Shown here: positions 28,199-36,715 of the stretch, piece by piece | Layout: each line of letters begins with the position of its first letter | Position numbering within the stretch: position 1 is the first letter of the stretch | Source of the DNA: Ardenticatenaceae bacterium | Lineage (GTDB): Bacteria > Chloroflexota > Anaerolineae > Promineifilales > Promineifilaceae | Assembly (NCBI GenBank): GCA_020634245.1 | Contig: JACKCC010000012.1 | Coordinates: forward strand, 248,001 to 312,000 | Direction of reading: 5' to 3' | DNA length: 64,000 nt | Program-made: the position numbers and the translations under genes | Notes under the pieces: generated by a model | Database searches by the model: none | What the model was told of the DNA's origin: nothing | What the model saw: only the letters and a program-made list of their open reading frames with translations

Positions 28199-29113
28199 TT
28201 ATTCCTTGACTGCACCCGTCGTCAACCCACCGGCAATCTGATCTTGCAGCGCCAGATAGGTAATCAAGATTGGCAGCGCACCAATCAAAGCACCGGCCGC
28301 AAAAACGCCCCACTTCTTGTCAAACTGTCCGGCCGTGAAGATTTGCAGCCCGACCATCAGCGTATACTTGTCCACGTCGTTGAGCAAGATACGGGCCAGG
28401 ATGAAGTCACCATAAACGCCAATGAATGACAAAATGCCAATCACCACCAAAATGGGCCGCAGCAGCGGCAAAAGCAGCGTCCAAAATATTTGGAAGTTCG
28501 TCGCGCCATCCATCATACCCGACTCATCAATCGCCCGTGGAATCGTGTCCAAAAAGCCTTTCATCAACCAAATATTCAACCCCATCGATCCACCCAAATA
28601 AACCAGGATCAGACCGGAATGGGTATTCAATCCAAACGTGGGGATAATCTCACCTGTCTGGAAAATCAACAGGTAGATAGCTACTAGAGCTAACAAATTT
28701 GGAAAAACTTGGATCAGCAGGATGCCTTTAAGCATCGTCACGCGACCTTTGAATCGCAGCCGGGAAAATGCATACGCTGCCATCGTCGTTATTGAAATAC
28801 TCAGAACTGTTGTAATCGTGGCAATTTTTACCGAATTCCAGACCCACTTCCAATAAAACAAGTCGCCAAATTCATAATCCGGGTTTTTACCAAATAAGTC
28901 GCGGTAATTATTAATGCCGGCATTTGTTGGAATCAACTGTTGGGTTGCCAATGATTGTGAATTATCAAAAGAAGCCGAAATAATCCACAACACTGGAAAA
29001 ATGGAGAAGAAGATCAAAATGACCGCAATGACCAGTCTAACTGCCACGCTAAACCGTTTCCGAAATCTTTGAGATTGTTGCAGATTTTTGTAAGTCACAG
29101 CTAAATTAGACAT
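28199..29113 (-). CDS. malG: MalG-type ABC sugar transporter permease
   Basis: About 304 residues with six membrane helices. ATG 29113 is preferred because GGAGG lies upstream and the protein then begins MSNLAVTYKN before the first helix (VRLVIAVILIFFSIFPVLWI). The EAA loop that meets the ATPase reads IDESGMMDGATNFQIFWTLL. The start overlaps the malF stop by eight bases, so translation is coupled. No ATPase gene is in the block; MalFG-type importers often share an MsmX-like ATPase encoded elsewhere. Confidence 0.9.
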   Translation of the reverse strand: MSNLAVTYKNLQQSQRFRKRFSVAVRLVIAVILIFFSIFPVLWIISASFDNSQSLATQQLIPTNAGINNYRDLFGKNPDYEFGDLFYWKWVWNSVKIATITTVLSISITTMAAYAFSRLRFKGRVTMLKGILLIQVFPNLLALVAIYLLIFQTGEIIPTFGLNTHSGLILVYLGGSMGLNIWLMKGFLDTIPRAIDESGMMDGATNFQIFWTLLLPLLRPILVVIGILSFIGVYGDFILARILLNDVDKYTLMVGLQIFTAGQFDKKWGVFAAGALIGALPILITYLALQDQIAGGLTTGAVKE

Positions 29114-30704
29114 TCTCACTAACCTCCTCCCACATATTAGTGAAGCGGTATTGGACCAGTGTAATTGTCCCCACAATTAAGAAAACAATGATGGAGATTG
29201 CTGACGCTAACCCATATTGGACGCCGCGACCACCACTTTCAAATGCTAATTTGTACACATAACTGATCAAAATGTCGGTATGTCCAGCCTGTGTTGCTGC
29301 ACCAACAATCGGGGGACCACCGGAAATGAACAAGTAAATCAGATTAAAATTGTTAAAATTGAAAACATACGAAGCAATCAGCAAAGGGCCAACAGCTACC
29401 AGTAATAACGGCAGCGTGATTCGGCGAAAGCTTTGCCAACCCGTAGCTCCGTCGATTGTTGCCGCTTCGTAAATATCTGACGGAATCGCCTGCAACGCGC
29501 CGCTTGTGATTAACATAAAGTATGGATACCCCAACCACAAATTCACAATTAAAATAGCTACTTGTGCCCATATAGGCTCCGTAGTCCAGGCTGGTGCCCA
29601 ACCAAACCAATTTTCTAGATAGCGATTGACCACACCAAATTCAGCATTCAGCATACCACGCCACATGATAATACTGATCAACCCGGGAATAGTATAGGGA
29701 ATCAGCAAGAAAGAACGAATGATCTTTTTGAATGGGAAATCCGGATCGTTGAACAGAATGGCAATGGTCAATCCTAAAGCAAATGTAGACAAAACGCTAA
29801 TGGTCGGGAAAATAAAGTTCCAGGTTACAATACGAACAAGCGGCCCACGAAGTGCTGGGCTGGTCATAAAGTCGGAAAAGTTTTTGAACCCAACAACCGT
29901 TCTAAAACCAGGCTTGATGGTTTTGCCCGTCCGGCTTGTAAACGTGCCATCAACATTGTAGTAAATGTCACCATTTGACTGATCAATAACTGTATCTGTG
30001 GCTTCGTCGTACTTGTAAAGAGGTTCCAATTCAGCCGCTTCGCTTGGAGAACGAACCTGAATTGTTTGATCACCTTCGAGGCCAAATTTGATTTTAGGTA
30101 ATTCTTGATCAGTAGCCGCAACCAAGCCATTCAAGCGCTGATATCCCTCTATGGAAACCGGAACACCGTTGCTGTCTGCCTCGCCTATTCCGGAATCCCC
30201 CGGTTTGGCCGGCACAATTTCAACGCCAGGTTTTCCGAGAAATGTTTCTCCTGCCGAATTAATCAGCCACAAAGCGTACTCGCCTGAATCCGATTTGAAA
30301 GCTGTCCATGAGTAGGATTTGCCTTCTTCAGGCAAGTAAGTTGCTTTTTGGATAAGGGGGAGAGCCTGTTCCTTGGTTAAAAGATGACCATCTCCGTAGT
30401 TTGTAAAAGCAACGTAAACGGTAAAGATGATGGGATAAACTGTGAACAAGATGAGGAAGCTCAACCCTACAGCCATCCAGCGGAAAGGGTAAGCTTTGGG
30501 AATTAGGAAAATTAAATTCAGCATTACCGCAATAATGCCGATAATGATGACTAGCTGTAAGAAACCCTTGGACAATGCGTTTTGGATAAACCAGACTGCA
30601 CCAATGTCAAACAAAACAACCAGGACGATGAATACGATCCTGGCTAAAGGGCTTTCTCCACGTGAGCGGGTCACTTTTTCCTTGTCTAAAACAAGTCCAC
30701 TCAT
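29106..30704 (-). CDS. malF: MalF-type ABC sugar transporter permease
   Basis: 532 residues. ATG 30704 follows CAGGAGG with six bases spacing. Several N-terminal helices are followed by a large soluble loop (about residues 95-275, from YVAFTNYGDGHLLTKEQAL to VVGFKNF), like the P2 loop of MalF that touches the binding protein, then the core permease with the EAA loop ATIDGATGWQSFRRITLPL. With MalG it forms the channel for maltose or maltodextrin. The region is A+T-richer than its neighbours and lacks ACGGCCGT. Confidence 0.9.
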   Translation of the reverse strand: MSGLVLDKEKVTRSRGESPLARIVFIVLVVLFDIGAVWFIQNALSKGFLQLVIIIGIIAVMLNLIFLIPKAYPFRWMAVGLSFLILFTVYPIIFTVYVAFTNYGDGHLLTKEQALPLIQKATYLPEEGKSYSWTAFKSDSGEYALWLINSAGETFLGKPGVEIVPAKPGDSGIGEADSNGVPVSIEGYQRLNGLVAATDQELPKIKFGLEGDQTIQVRSPSEAAELEPLYKYDEATDTVIDQSNGDIYYNVDGTFTSRTGKTIKPGFRTVVGFKNFSDFMTSPALRGPLVRIVTWNFIFPTISVLSTFALGLTIAILFNDPDFPFKKIIRSFLLIPYTIPGLISIIMWRGMLNAEFGVVNRYLENWFGWAPAWTTEPIWAQVAILIVNLWLGYPYFMLITSGALQAIPSDIYEAATIDGATGWQSFRRITLPLLLVAVGPLLIASYVFNFNNFNLIYLFISGGPPIVGAATQAGHTDILISYVYKLAFESGGRGVQYGLASAISIIVFLIVGTITLVQYRFTNMWEEVSENV

Positions 30705-30904
30705 AGTATGCCTCCTGTATACTCTGGAAAAAACAGTACGGAAATGCTGATATTTGTTTTGTTAAAACGCTCAGGAATTAGGCAAACCACAAAAAAATAA
30801 AACTCATCACAGCACTGTGGTTTACTCAGGGAAGGCGGGGGAGCTTTGTTCTCTGAATTCAAATGACTTCCCCGTTTTACCGGCTTCCATTATCTGCTCA
30901 TATG

Positions 30905-30940
30905 AATACCGGGAAGTGCGCTCGCGCACTTCCCGGTATT
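30905..30940 (-). terminator. Perfect 17-bp stem between malE and malF
   Basis: AATACCGGGAAGTGCGC and its complement GCGCACTTCCCGGTATT are separated by only two bases. It lies 17 bases after the malE stop, with no T-run. The position matches the E. coli malE-malF hairpins that protect malE mRNA, so an expression-balancing stem is more likely than a full terminator. Confidence 0.7.
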
Positions 30941-30956
30941 GTGCCCTAGCGGTTAT

Positions 30957-32618
30957 TTAGGGAAGAACAATCTCTAACAGTTTGGTGGCGGGGTCGTAAG
31001 TGAACGATACTTCGCCATCAGCCGCCAAGCTGAAGGGGTAGTTAGCACCATCAGGTTCACCATCAACACCATAGTTGGTGGTCCAAGAACCATCCAGAGC
31101 AACTTTAACTTCATAGTCACCAGCGGTCAGAGCGAAGGGGCCACTGTGGTACAGGCCATCATCGCCCATAGTCATCGCCGTCACAGAACATTCAGGCTGC
31201 CAATCGCCAGGGCAACCAGCTTGTGCCTGGTAAGAGCCAGGTACATTAACCATACCGGTCAGCGGGTTAGCAATCAGGGCTCGGATCTTGGTGCCGGCAT
31301 CGGCCATAGCTTCAGCAGCAGTTTGTTTGCCGTCACGGGCCAGAACAACAGCATCATTCCAGTTGCCCCACACAGAACCCATAGCCGGGATAGCGGGCAT
31401 CATGGTGGCATTTTCACCAGCAGCAGCCATAGCTACCAGATCAGGATCATCTACCTGAGCGAGGGCGGGGAGGTAAGCCGGCGGGCGCTGTCCGACTTCA
31501 TACAGAGCCAATTGAGTGTCTACACTGGCAATGAATTCGCTGAGGAATGCTTGCGCCAGCAGGACATTTTCGCTCTGAGCGTTAATGAAGAAGCCTTGAG
31601 TACCAGCAAAGGGATAACCACCACCGGGGAAATTGGTAATGGCATAGGGTACACCAGCTTCACGGATTCGGCTCAATGCCCAGGGGCCAGCCATAATGAA
31701 AGGAGCTTCGCCGGTTTCAAAGAGGGCATGGTTGTTAGCCCAATCCCAATCGGCAGGCAAATCGCCGTTGGCAACACCATCGGCCAGCCACTGCACGCCT
31801 TCGATCATGCCTTCGCTGTCAACACCGAGGTCTTCGGGATTCCAGTTGCCATCGGCATCTTTGCCGAAGATGTAACCACCGAAGGAGGTGAATAGTGGAT
31901 AAGCATCATAGGTGGTGCCGGTGACAGCCATGACGTAAGTGGTTTTACCTTCAGCCATGAGGGCTTCACCCATGCTAAGAACCTCATCCCAGGTAGTGGG
32001 CGGGGTTTCTACAAGGTCGGTGTTGTAGAAGAAGGCCATGTTTTCAGTGGCGTAGGGCATGCAGTACAAAACGCCATCGAAGGTGCAGGCTTCCAGGGCT
32101 TTAGGTGCAAAATCGGCATCTTTTCCGCCAAGGTCTACCGGGGCAAGGAGGCCGTTGTCAACCAATGTACCGGCCTGATCGTGGGCGATTACGATGATGT
32201 CAGGGCCTTCGCCCAGAGGAGCAGCAACCTGGAAGTCGTCGCGAATAGCAGATTTTAATTCGACTACGAGCTCAAGGTTGTAAGTAGCTAGAACTTCATC
32301 AGCCAGGTCTTGCAAAATTGGGGCGCGGGTATCATCGGCCCAAATACGCAGGGTGCCGGCAGGTGCGGCAGCAGCGGGTTCTTCAGCGGGGACTTCGGTT
32401 GGCTCTTCAGCGGGAGCTTCGGTCGGTTCTTCCGTGGGGACTTCGGCCGGAGCTTCTGTTGGTTCTTCGACTACCGGTTCTTCAACTGCTGGTTCTTCTG
32501 CGGTAGCTGGTTCTTCTGCAACCGGTTCTGCCGTAGGTTCAGCACCACCACAGGCAACTAATAATAATGCTCCCAGGAGCATCACAACTAATAACAAGTA
32601 CCATTTTTTGTTTTTCAT
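30957..32618 (-). CDS. malE: MalE-like sugar-binding lipoprotein with C-terminal X25-like module
   Basis: 553 residues. ATG 32618 follows GGAG. A lipoprotein signal ends in LLVACGG, followed by an acidic low-complexity linker of repeated EEPTEAPAE-like units (about 25-85). Residues 88-450 form a family 1 solute-binding domain (GTLRIWADDTRAPIL, FFYNTDLVETPPTTWDEVL, PFIMAGPWALSRI). The last 100 residues (VNVPGSYQAQAGCPGDW, SGPFALTAGDYEVKVALDGSW, VSFTYDPATKLLEI) resemble the X25 module of pullulanases, an unusual addition to a binding protein. It should capture maltodextrins for MalFG. It lies first after the MarR gene. Confidence 0.9.
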   Translation of the reverse strand: MKNKKWYLLLVVMLLGALLLVACGGAEPTAEPVAEEPATAEEPAVEEPVVEEPTEAPAEVPTEEPTEAPAEEPTEVPAEEPAAAAPAGTLRIWADDTRAPILQDLADEVLATYNLELVVELKSAIRDDFQVAAPLGEGPDIIVIAHDQAGTLVDNGLLAPVDLGGKDADFAPKALEACTFDGVLYCMPYATENMAFFYNTDLVETPPTTWDEVLSMGEALMAEGKTTYVMAVTGTTYDAYPLFTSFGGYIFGKDADGNWNPEDLGVDSEGMIEGVQWLADGVANGDLPADWDWANNHALFETGEAPFIMAGPWALSRIREAGVPYAITNFPGGGYPFAGTQGFFINAQSENVLLAQAFLSEFIASVDTQLALYEVGQRPPAYLPALAQVDDPDLVAMAAAGENATMMPAIPAMGSVWGNWNDAVVLARDGKQTAAEAMADAGTKIRALIANPLTGMVNVPGSYQAQAGCPGDWQPECSVTAMTMGDDGLYHSGPFALTAGDYEVKVALDGSWTTNYGVDGEPDGANYPFSLAADGEVSFTYDPATKLLEIVLP

Positions 32619-32733
32619 TTCGTTCTCCTCACATTTTATTTTTCTCGGTTAAATTCGAGTGTTTTTTACGGTTGTGTTTGTGGTTATTTGTCTATCGGTT
32701 AGCAATCACCTCCTCAATGGGTTGTTTTTGTTT

Positions 32734-33192
32734 TCATGATACGGTATTGATGAATGTGTCTTTGGTCAGGGATTCTTGCAGGCGTTGGTTAAGGCGGGTA
32801 AGCCCTTGAATCAAATTGCCTTGTTCGATGTCGGTAATGCAGTCGAGGCGGGCCTGGTTATAGGTTTGATGAGCAGCGACAACCTGTTGGCAAACGGCCG
32901 TTCCTTCTTCCGTCAGGTATAAACGCAGGGAACGGCCGTCCGTCTCATGGGGCTGGCGATTGACATAACCTTCAGCTTCTAACCCTTTGATTATTCGGGT
33001 TGCATTACTCTTATCACAAAACATTCGGTCGCTCAACTGTGTCGACGAAATGCCTGGCTCTTGGTTAATATGAAAGAGTGCATAAAAGCGAGGCGCTGTT
33101 AAATTATAGCGTGTAAAGAGTTGGCGGTCACCAAAATCGAGGAGTAAAAAGGCTTCTTTTAACAGGTTATATAATTTTTCCTGATTGCCCAT
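32734..33192 (-). CDS. MarR-family transcriptional regulator
   Basis: About 152 residues from ATG 33192 (GGAAGAAGAG upstream). The longer open frame runs through a likely operator and is not preferred. The winged helix is clear: ISSTQLSDRMFCDKSNATRIIKGLEAEGYVNR with the beta-wing DGRSLRLYLTEEG. It lies directly upstream of malE on the same strand (115-base gap). A dyad at 33220-33258 sits just before its start, so it probably controls itself and perhaps the alpha-glucan genes. MarR proteins usually sense small phenolic or hydrophobic molecules, but the ligand here is unknown. Confidence 0.88.
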   Translation of the reverse strand: MGNQEKLYNLLKEAFLLLDFGDRQLFTRYNLTAPRFYALFHINQEPGISSTQLSDRMFCDKSNATRIIKGLEAEGYVNRQPHETDGRSLRLYLTEEGTAVCQQVVAAHQTYNQARLDCITDIEQGNLIQGLTRLNQRLQESLTKDTFINTVS

Positions 33193-33219
33193 CTCTTCTT
33201 CCAATTCGACAAAAACGCA

Positions 33220-33258
33220 ATATAGTTGATATTGCAACTGTTGACATTGCAACTATAT
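33220..33258. promoter_or_regulatory. Operator-like dyad upstream of the MarR gene
   Basis: ATATAGTTG (33220-33228) and CAACTATAT (33250-33258) are perfect complements. Inside lie the palindrome AGTTGATATTGCAACT and a second direct copy of ATTGCAACT. This cluster of 9-base half-sites 30-65 bases before ATG 33192 fits a MarR autoregulatory site. Confidence 0.65.
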
Positions 33259-33299
33259 CACGCACAACTTTTGAAGTCAATACTTTGGGGATTTAATTT

Positions 33300-34022
33300 T
33301 CAACTGTAGTCGTTGTAAGGACCCCGATTTTCGGGCGGCATAAGGGCAGCGATGTGATGCATCATTTCATCGCCGTAAGCATCCAACTGGTGACGGCGGG
33401 CCGGGCCGCGCAGGACCGGATCGAGTATTAATGGACCAAAAACGGGGCCGATGTGCATGGTAACTTTGGTTCGTTTTAACCGGCGAATGTTATCCAGGAT
33501 GTGTTCTGTGCCTAAAAAGGCAATGGGCAGAATGCGGGCCTGGCTGCGGGTAGCCAGGTAAGCAGTTCCGGGGCGAGCTGCAATGAGTTGGCCACTGATT
33601 CGGGAGTTCATACCTTCGGTAAACGGCCGTTCCTCTCCCCTGGCCAACGTATCCCGCAGTTCGGGATCGATTCCGCCTTCAGGCATGATTAGTAAGCGAC
33701 CACCAGCCTGGAGTACGGCCGTTGCCTGCCGCAGTGCCTCCCGATCCGCCCGGCTGCGATGGACCATGATGGCGTCAATCACCGAAAGTAAGAGGCGCAC
33801 AGCCGCGTTCTGCTCCAGTTCGACGGCGGCAAAAAAGGTGAATTTGAAGGGCAAGTGGAGTTCGATAAGCGGCGCTTCAAACAGGCTAAAATGATTGCCG
33901 ATGATGATTAACGGCCGTTCCTCCGTCAAATTCTCCTCGCCCGTGATCTCCAAATCGATAAACAACCAGAGGAGAAAACGGACCAGATTGCGGAGGATGG
34001 GGTAGAGGATTGTTTTTCTCAT
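33300..34022 (-). CDS. PlsC-family 1-acylglycerol-phosphate acyltransferase
   Basis: 240 residues with an N-terminal hydrophobic stretch (RNLVRFLLWLFIDLEI) and the acyltransferase domain. The catalytic H-x4-D box reads NHFSLFEAP, so the usual Asp is Glu here. The second motif (DAIMVHRSRADREAL) and third motif (LIMPEGGI) are present. It should acylate a glycerol-phosphate or related acceptor at the membrane. The His-x4-Glu change is unusual and may mark another acceptor. It lies after pheT on the same strand. Confidence 0.82.
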   Translation of the reverse strand: MRKTILYPILRNLVRFLLWLFIDLEITGEENLTEERPLIIIGNHFSLFEAPLIELHLPFKFTFFAAVELEQNAAVRLLLSVIDAIMVHRSRADREALRQATAVLQAGGRLLIMPEGGIDPELRDTLARGEERPFTEGMNSRISGQLIAARPGTAYLATRSQARILPIAFLGTEHILDNIRRLKRTKVTMHIGPVFGPLILDPVLRGPARRHQLDAYGDEMMHHIAALMPPENRGPYNDYS

Positions 34023-34030
34023 AAAAGTGA

Positions 34031-34107
34031 AGAGGTGAAAGGGTGAAAGGGTGAAGGGGTGAAAAGGTGATCACCCTTTCACCCCCTTCACCCGCTCACC
34101 CCTTCAT
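34031..34107. repeat. GGTGAAA-rich palindrome
   Basis: Four to five imperfect GGTGAAA/GGGTGAA units are followed, after TGATCA, by their complements TCACCC and TTTCACCC. The whole can fold as one long stem. It fills the gap between pheT and the acyltransferase gene. Confidence 0.6.
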
Positions 34108-36642
34108 TCACTCGCGCAGGCGCGCGCCCAACTGCCGTTCCAACTGTTGTAAAATACGCTGGCGCTGCTTCTTCACGTCCTTGTCTTGCAGCGTCTTGCT
34201 AGGCGATTGGAAGGTCAGGTGGTAGGCCAGGCTTTTCTTGCCGGCCGGGATTTGCAAGCCTTCATAAATGTCAAACATAGCCACATCTTTCAGCAAAAAG
34301 CCGCCAGCCTGCCGAATTTGCGCTTCAACCTGGGCCGCTGGGACAGTTTTATCAACCACTAGTGCTAAATCTTCATGCACGGCCGGATAGCTGGAGATAG
34401 GTTCAACATGATGCCAGGGGGGAATCTGACCGCTGAGCAAGTCCAAATCCAACTCGGCCGCCAATACCGGCTGGTCGGTACGAATATCGAACCCTTTCAC
34501 CACCAACGGGTGTAGTTCGCCCAGCAAGCCTAACTGCTGTTCGCCCAGCAGCAGGCGCGCCGTACGTCCCGGCCGGTAAGTAGGATGAGTCACGGCCTCA
34601 AAGTTCAGACCCTCGACGTGCAGATCGGCCAAAAGAGCTTCGATAATGCCCTTCAAATCAAAGAAATCCATGCCATCCGGCTGGCCATTATTTTGCCAAT
34701 AAACCTGCAGGCGCGGCCCGGTCAAAACCAGTGACAATCGGGTCAATTCGTCCGGCAAATCCCCTTCCTCTGAGGCCAGGTAAATCTTGCCGATTTCGAA
34801 GAGGGCGATGTATTCGTTAAAACGGCTGTTGGCTGCGGCCGTTTCCAAAGCCGAAGCCAGCAAACTATGGCGCATCGTCACCCGATCTACCGTGATGGGA
34901 TTGGCCAGGGTCACATAAGGCCGGTCGTCGGGGGTGATGCCCGTTGCCGCTGGCAGCAGTTTATTCTCCCGCTCCGGCGTCGTCAGCCGGTAGGTGATGA
35001 TTTCCTGCATCCCCAACTGAACGAGTATATCCTTGATCCGCTCTTCCTTTTCCAGCTTTTCGTTGCTGCGCTGCGGCGGCAGCGTATCGCTCATCTCCTT
35101 GGCCGGCAGCTGATCATAGCCGTACATACGGCACACTTCTTCCACCAAATCATTGGTGAATTCAATGTCCAACCGATGGTCAGGACTGGTCACCATCAGA
35201 TGATCACCTTTGTTTTCCACACCAAATTCTAGCGATTCCAACATTTTTTGAATTTCGGTCAGACTTGGGCTGATGCCGCCAATTCGCTGTACCTCAGCTT
35301 CGGTTAATTGGAGAACGGCAGGCTGAGCCGGATTGGGGTAATAATCGATAATCCCTTGGGCAACCGTACCGCCGGCCAGTTGGCGCAGCAGTTCGGCGGC
35401 CCGTTTGGCGCCCAAAATAGATTGGCTGGGATGTACGCCGCGGCTGAAACGGAATCCGGCCTCGCTGTTGAGCTTGAGCAGCGTGGCGCTGCGGCGGATG
35501 TTGATGAAGTTCCATGACGCTGCTTCCAGCAGAACGCTGGTCGTGCTGTCGCTGATTTCGCTCTCTTCGCCGCCCATGATGCCGCCGATGCTGAGCGCAC
35601 CCGCCGGATCGGTGACGAGGATGGTAGTCGCTGGCATCTCACGGTTCACGCCATCCAGCGTGGTGACTTTTTCACCTTCATGCGGCAGGCGGGTGACGAT
35701 GCGGATGGGGCCATCGGAGCCGTTGTATTGGTCGGCGCGGCGGCGCAGGAAGTCGTAATCGAAGGTGTGATTGGGTTCGCCCATTTCCAGCATGACATAG
35801 TTGGAAATATCGACGACGACGTTGATGGGACGCTGCCCGGCCAGTTTGAGGCGGCGCTGCATCCACTGTGGGCTTGTTTTTTGCGCCACGCCTTTGATGA
35901 CAATAGCGACAAAGCGCGGATTGAGTTCAGGGTTTTCGGTGGTGATAACAACTTTATCGGCCACGGATGGGCCTTCCTGAACCAGTTCGTAGCTGGGATA
36001 GTGCACTTTCTGACCGGTGAGAGCGGCAACTTCACGGGCAACACCAACGATGGAGGCACAGCGGGCGATGTTAGGGATGATGTCGATGCTGAGAACGGCG
36101 TCACCCAGAACGTCCTGCACCGGCGTGCCTGGCGTCTGGTCGCCATCAAGGATCATGATGCCTTCGTGTTCGTCGCTGATGCCCAGCTCTTTTTCGGAAC
36201 ATAACATACAGCGATTATAAATGCCGCGTAACGGCCGTCCCTTCAACTTCGCCTTCACCTGTCCTTCTTTGTGCCCGTCATATAATTCGGCCCCTTCCAT
36301 GGCGAAGGGAGAGTAAAGTTTGAGACCGCTAATGTCGCCCTGCCCCACATACTGGAACAGATTGGGCGCACCAGTGACAGTCACTTCATATTCGTCGCCG
36401 CCATAATCGACAGTGGCCAACACCAGCCGGTCGGCATCGGGATGTTGTTCCACTTTGCGGATGTGGCCAATGACAATTTTTTCACGGTCCCAAACGAGCC
36501 GGTTTTTATCATTGCCGCCGGGAATGCCCAGGTAGTCGATGCTTTCGACTTCTAACCCGGCAATGGTTAGCATTGAGGCCAGTTCTTCAACTGACATGTT
36601 GATGTCTACATATTCTTTGAGCCATGAAATGGGTACGAGCAT
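34108..36642 (-). CDS. pheT: Phenylalanyl-tRNA synthetase beta subunit
   Basis: 844 residues, normal for the long bacterial form. ATG 36642 follows GGAGA. Order: N-terminal MLVPISWLKEYVDINMSVEELA, an EMAP/OB tRNA-binding domain (IVIGHIRKVEQHPDADRL, VTGAPNLF), B3/B4 editing domain (RCASIVGVAREVAALTG), B5 domain, the catalytic-like core (MQEIITYRLTTPE) and the C-terminal anticodon-binding FDX-ACB domain (YPAVHEDLALVVDK). It works as an alpha2beta2 enzyme with PheS, whose gene precedes it by about 70 bases in the same transcript. Confidence 0.97.
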   Translation of the reverse strand: MLVPISWLKEYVDINMSVEELASMLTIAGLEVESIDYLGIPGGNDKNRLVWDREKIVIGHIRKVEQHPDADRLVLATVDYGGDEYEVTVTGAPNLFQYVGQGDISGLKLYSPFAMEGAELYDGHKEGQVKAKLKGRPLRGIYNRCMLCSEKELGISDEHEGIMILDGDQTPGTPVQDVLGDAVLSIDIIPNIARCASIVGVAREVAALTGQKVHYPSYELVQEGPSVADKVVITTENPELNPRFVAIVIKGVAQKTSPQWMQRRLKLAGQRPINVVVDISNYVMLEMGEPNHTFDYDFLRRRADQYNGSDGPIRIVTRLPHEGEKVTTLDGVNREMPATTILVTDPAGALSIGGIMGGEESEISDSTTSVLLEAASWNFINIRRSATLLKLNSEAGFRFSRGVHPSQSILGAKRAAELLRQLAGGTVAQGIIDYYPNPAQPAVLQLTEAEVQRIGGISPSLTEIQKMLESLEFGVENKGDHLMVTSPDHRLDIEFTNDLVEEVCRMYGYDQLPAKEMSDTLPPQRSNEKLEKEERIKDILVQLGMQEIITYRLTTPERENKLLPAATGITPDDRPYVTLANPITVDRVTMRHSLLASALETAAANSRFNEYIALFEIGKIYLASEEGDLPDELTRLSLVLTGPRLQVYWQNNGQPDGMDFFDLKGIIEALLADLHVEGLNFEAVTHPTYRPGRTARLLLGEQQLGLLGELHPLVVKGFDIRTDQPVLAAELDLDLLSGQIPPWHHVEPISSYPAVHEDLALVVDKTVPAAQVEAQIRQAGGFLLKDVAMFDIYEGLQIPAGKKSLAYHLTFQSPSKTLQDKDVKKQRQRILQQLERQLGARLRE

Positions 36643-36715
36643 AGTAATCTCCGTAGTAGATGATTAAAGATTGAAGATTGATATAGCCTAGATCATTAAT
36701 CCTCAATCATCGTTT

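Noticed and set aside
27395..28429. 344-codon plus-strand open frame rich in Ile/Val/Arg
   Set aside because: Antisense to the Asp/Gly-rich VCBS repeats, whose codons read as Ile/Val/Thr on the other strand.
32690..32712. Full Shine-Dalgarno-like AGGAGGTGAT (minus strand) in the malE leader
   Set aside because: Only very short frames follow with poor spacing; malE has its own site nearer to its ATG. It may be chance.
33193..33252. Longer N-terminus for the MarR protein
   Set aside because: It would be encoded by the operator-like dyad; ATG 33192 has a ribosome site and matches the family length.
34031..34107. CRISPR-like array
   Set aside because: The units are seven bases without unique spacers, and the two halves are inverted to each other.
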